A DNA stretch of 64,000 nucleotides, from NCBI GenBank assembly GCA_023213395.1, contig CM041465.1:99517741-99581740 (forward strand), in the 5' to 3' direction. The notes beneath the pieces are model-generated. The model saw nothing but the letters and a program-made list of their open reading frames with translations, did no database searches and was not told the DNA's origin. This document shows positions 61,631 to 64,000 of this stretch, one piece after another. Position 1 is the stretch's first letter. Every line of letters starts with the position of its first letter. The position numbers and the translations under genes are program-made. Origin of the DNA: Cycas panzhihuaensis (Eukaryota; Cycadophyta).

Positions 61631-64000
61631 TATTTCTTGGCTTCTAGGAATGGATATGGAATTGCCGACTCAGGTAAGTGCAGGTATGTTTCTCGCTTTG
61701 TTATTATTTTCTTTTGATGAGTGTTTGCTTGCATGTCTGCATGTTTGTGACCTTGTAGACGAGTTTGCCTTCGTCTACACTTATTTTTAGCCTATGACGA
61801 CTATAGCAGGGGCACACTCCCAGCAAGTGTGGCACCCTGGTGGCCACTCCACTTCCCACATTCTACCCCCCTTGCTCTAAGATCCACTTGGCTTGTGCCA
61901 CCTCCGCCCGTGTGATGACCTGTCATTGTTTGGTTGACTTGCCACACTGTTTGAGCCCTATTTTTGCTCTTTTGGACCCATTTGTTGGCTTGTTTACCCC
62001 CGGGTATGTGTCTCAGCCCCCTATTGGCCCTTTTTGTCATCTTCCCCCAGCCTAGGCTAGCTGACCGGGCCTGGTTTTACCTCCAGGTAAATACCACCGT
62101 GATTTTCATAGTACCACCAGAAAATCCGTGGTACCGCAGATTTTATGGCGGTATGACTGTTCTAATTTATTTTTTTTAAATCTGCTGTGGCAATTTCGCA
62201 TTTATTGCAAAACTTCCACATGTCTCATGACTTAACTCGCTATCAGCCACGCCCTAATCGCTCGCTTTAGGGTTTGGGTTGGTACTTAAGTCACGATTTA
62301 TTCATTTTTTAGAACTTTTTTTGCTCACTTTTTGGATTGCTCCTCAAGGAAACCACGTTGTGCTCTACTATTCTTCACGCTCACACTCTTTCTGGGACCT
62401 GTGCCTCTCCTCCAATGCCTAGCTCTCTTTTGGTGTGGCTAGGACATCTTCCCAGCCCTTCACACACCTTGGAGAGGGCCCCTTTGGAGAGGTTTTAGTG
62501 GATTCTTGCCCGGGCAGCCACCAAGCATTCCAAGTGCAAGTGTTCTTCCTACAACTCCATTAGCAGGGTTCCAAACCTACTACACCATAGTTTTTGGGTT
62601 GATTACTCAGCCTCTCCTTACTAGCTCTTGGTTGAGGCAAGCGCCTCTTCTCTTCCTCTTAGGTAATCATTGATTTGGGTTATTTTCCTTCTGCAATTGA
62701 TGCCTTGTCTTGCTTGTCTCCTTGCTTGTCTTTGTAGGGATTGTTTTACTCTTTGTGTTGGATTGTTTTACTCCTGTTACTAGTGCCTCCTTACCTGCAT
62801 TTGTTGCTCAAGGCAGCATCAAAGAGGGTTGGCATAGGGTTTGGGAGAGAGCTGGGTGGATTTTGTACCACCTTCCATGCTCCTCAAGCGGCTTTTAGCC
62901 CCCCAAACCTTCCCTCTTACCTTGTGCTGTCCTTAGCACTCAAATAAGGGTTTGTTGGGCCTCCCTTAGCCACTGAAATCAGCGCTATCACATGTTGCAA
63001 CACTGGTTTGGAGGCTTATACTTAGGTCTAGGCAACTCATGTAAGTCCCGACCGCTTATTCTTTACCCAACTCTTTTCTCGGCAGACCAGTTTGCTCTTC
63101 ATAGCATCCCAGCTTGCCGTAGGTCTTCTTTGGCTCCTCTCGACTCCCTTGCTACTATTTCTAGCCATCCTTCTTGGCCTTGCCCTCGTTACCTTGTGGC
63201 CTTGGGGGGAGGTTGGGGTTGTTCTTTACATGAGGTGGGCCACTCTGAGGCTTACCAGTTACTTTCCTTTTGCTTTGGTTGTCCTCCTTTACATATTAAC
63301 ATCATTGCGTTGATGCTAACATATACATGTTTAAGTTTATATTTGGTTTGTATAGACTTGTATTGTTAGGATCTTTCCATTGCATGGTAGTACCCTTTCT
63401 TTAGAAAGGGGGAGGTTGTCGTTTACTTGTAGGTGTTTAGAAAGCACAAAGGACCTTTCTCCATTTGTCCCTTTATCGGTAAGTGCTTCCATGTATGTTG
63501 TACTTTCATACTTCACTTATTGCTAGTATTTAGTCTCTTTCTTTCCTTGGTTTTATACTTTAGTATTTTTCCGGGGAAGGTAAGGGAGCCCCTTATTCCA
63601 ATATGTTGTGATGCTTCATGACCGCCGCACCTTGTGGAGTAGTCTTGGTTGTCCCTTGGGAGTGCCATCATCATGATATGCTTCCTTTCTGGGTACACGC
63701 TTTTGCTCCGCCCTATCACCTTTTCCTTCTGATTTTCCTTTACATAAGTAGTAATTAACTCATTGGAAATCAAAAGGGGAAATCAACTTTGCTTTTAGCT
63801 CATGCTTTATTTACTTCGTTGCATGCATCTTCTTTACCCATAGGAAAAGGTCTTAGGAACCATCCTTTTCACCTTTTCCCTCCCTTTACCATGCAAGCTT
63901 CCTTCTCTCCTTATTGTTTGCATTTGGTTAGCTCACTTAGGCATACCTTGACCTACATTCTTGGGTCATCCTTCTCATTTTCCCTTGGTTCACCACTTTT
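61631..64000 (+). repeat. Inverted LTR of the same family, cut by the window edge
   Basis: The plus strand matches the reverse complement of the E2/E3 LTRs: it opens TATTTCTTGGCTTCTAGG (outer TG changed to TA), then CTCAGGTAAGTGCAGG, U3 repeats (62095-62160), TTTAGGGTTTGGGTTGG, and later TCGGTAAGTGC and GGGGAAGGTAAGGGAG. No purine tract precedes it, so it is a 5' LTR of an element continuing right or a solo LTR. Confidence 0.88.

Overview
The window is plant nuclear DNA made almost entirely of one family of old, decayed Ty3/gypsy-type LTR retrotransposons. I see no host gene, tRNA, rRNA or CRISPR array. The plant assignment rests on a plant mobile domain (PMD) gene, Ty3-type gag-pol, LTRs of about 2.7 kb, and stop codons that mostly look like methyl-cytosine decay (CAG to TAG, CGA to TGA, TGG to TAG/TGA). 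The species cannot be named from the sequence; a repeat-rich seed plant is the best guess. I use the labels E1 to E5 below.

Family architecture, read on the minus strand: 5' LTR, primer-binding site, gag, zinc knuckle, protease, acidic linker, reverse transcriptase, RNase H, integrase, then a gene on the OPPOSITE (plus) strand, then a second and separate RNase H-like ORF back on the minus strand, then polypurine tract and 3' LTR. The opposite-strand gene has its own TATA box, an 8-codon first exon, a PMD exon, an acidic/proline-rich linker and a coiled-coil-like last exon. Intron positions recur among copies. In E4 the joined frame runs 590 codons without a frameshift, although with about ten stop codons.

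Layout: 1-7412 and 24209-28822 are the two halves of E1, which lost RT, RNase H and most of integrase. E2 (7413-24208, 16.8 kb, both LTRs) is nested in the gag gene of E1 with a 5-bp target duplication GATCT. 28823-29877 is older element debris. 29878-32595 is an LTR (E3) joined to a pol fragment (32596-35094). 35095-47574 is E4, a second copy of E1 without the nested E2. 47575-48400 repeats the debris that follows E1. 48405-61471 is E5, the oldest-looking copy, with an unrelated AT-rich insertion in gag. 61472-61630 is unidentified. 61631-64000 is an LTR of the same family in inverted orientation.

E1 and E4 share both an internal pol deletion and the same right-hand flank, so about 13.1 kb was duplicated in direct orientation before E2 and E3 arrived in the left copy. 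All coding genes seen are pseudogenes. E2 keeps the best catalytic motifs and could have been the autonomous type that mobilised relatives. The most notable content is the spliced antisense PMD gene and the detached RNase H.
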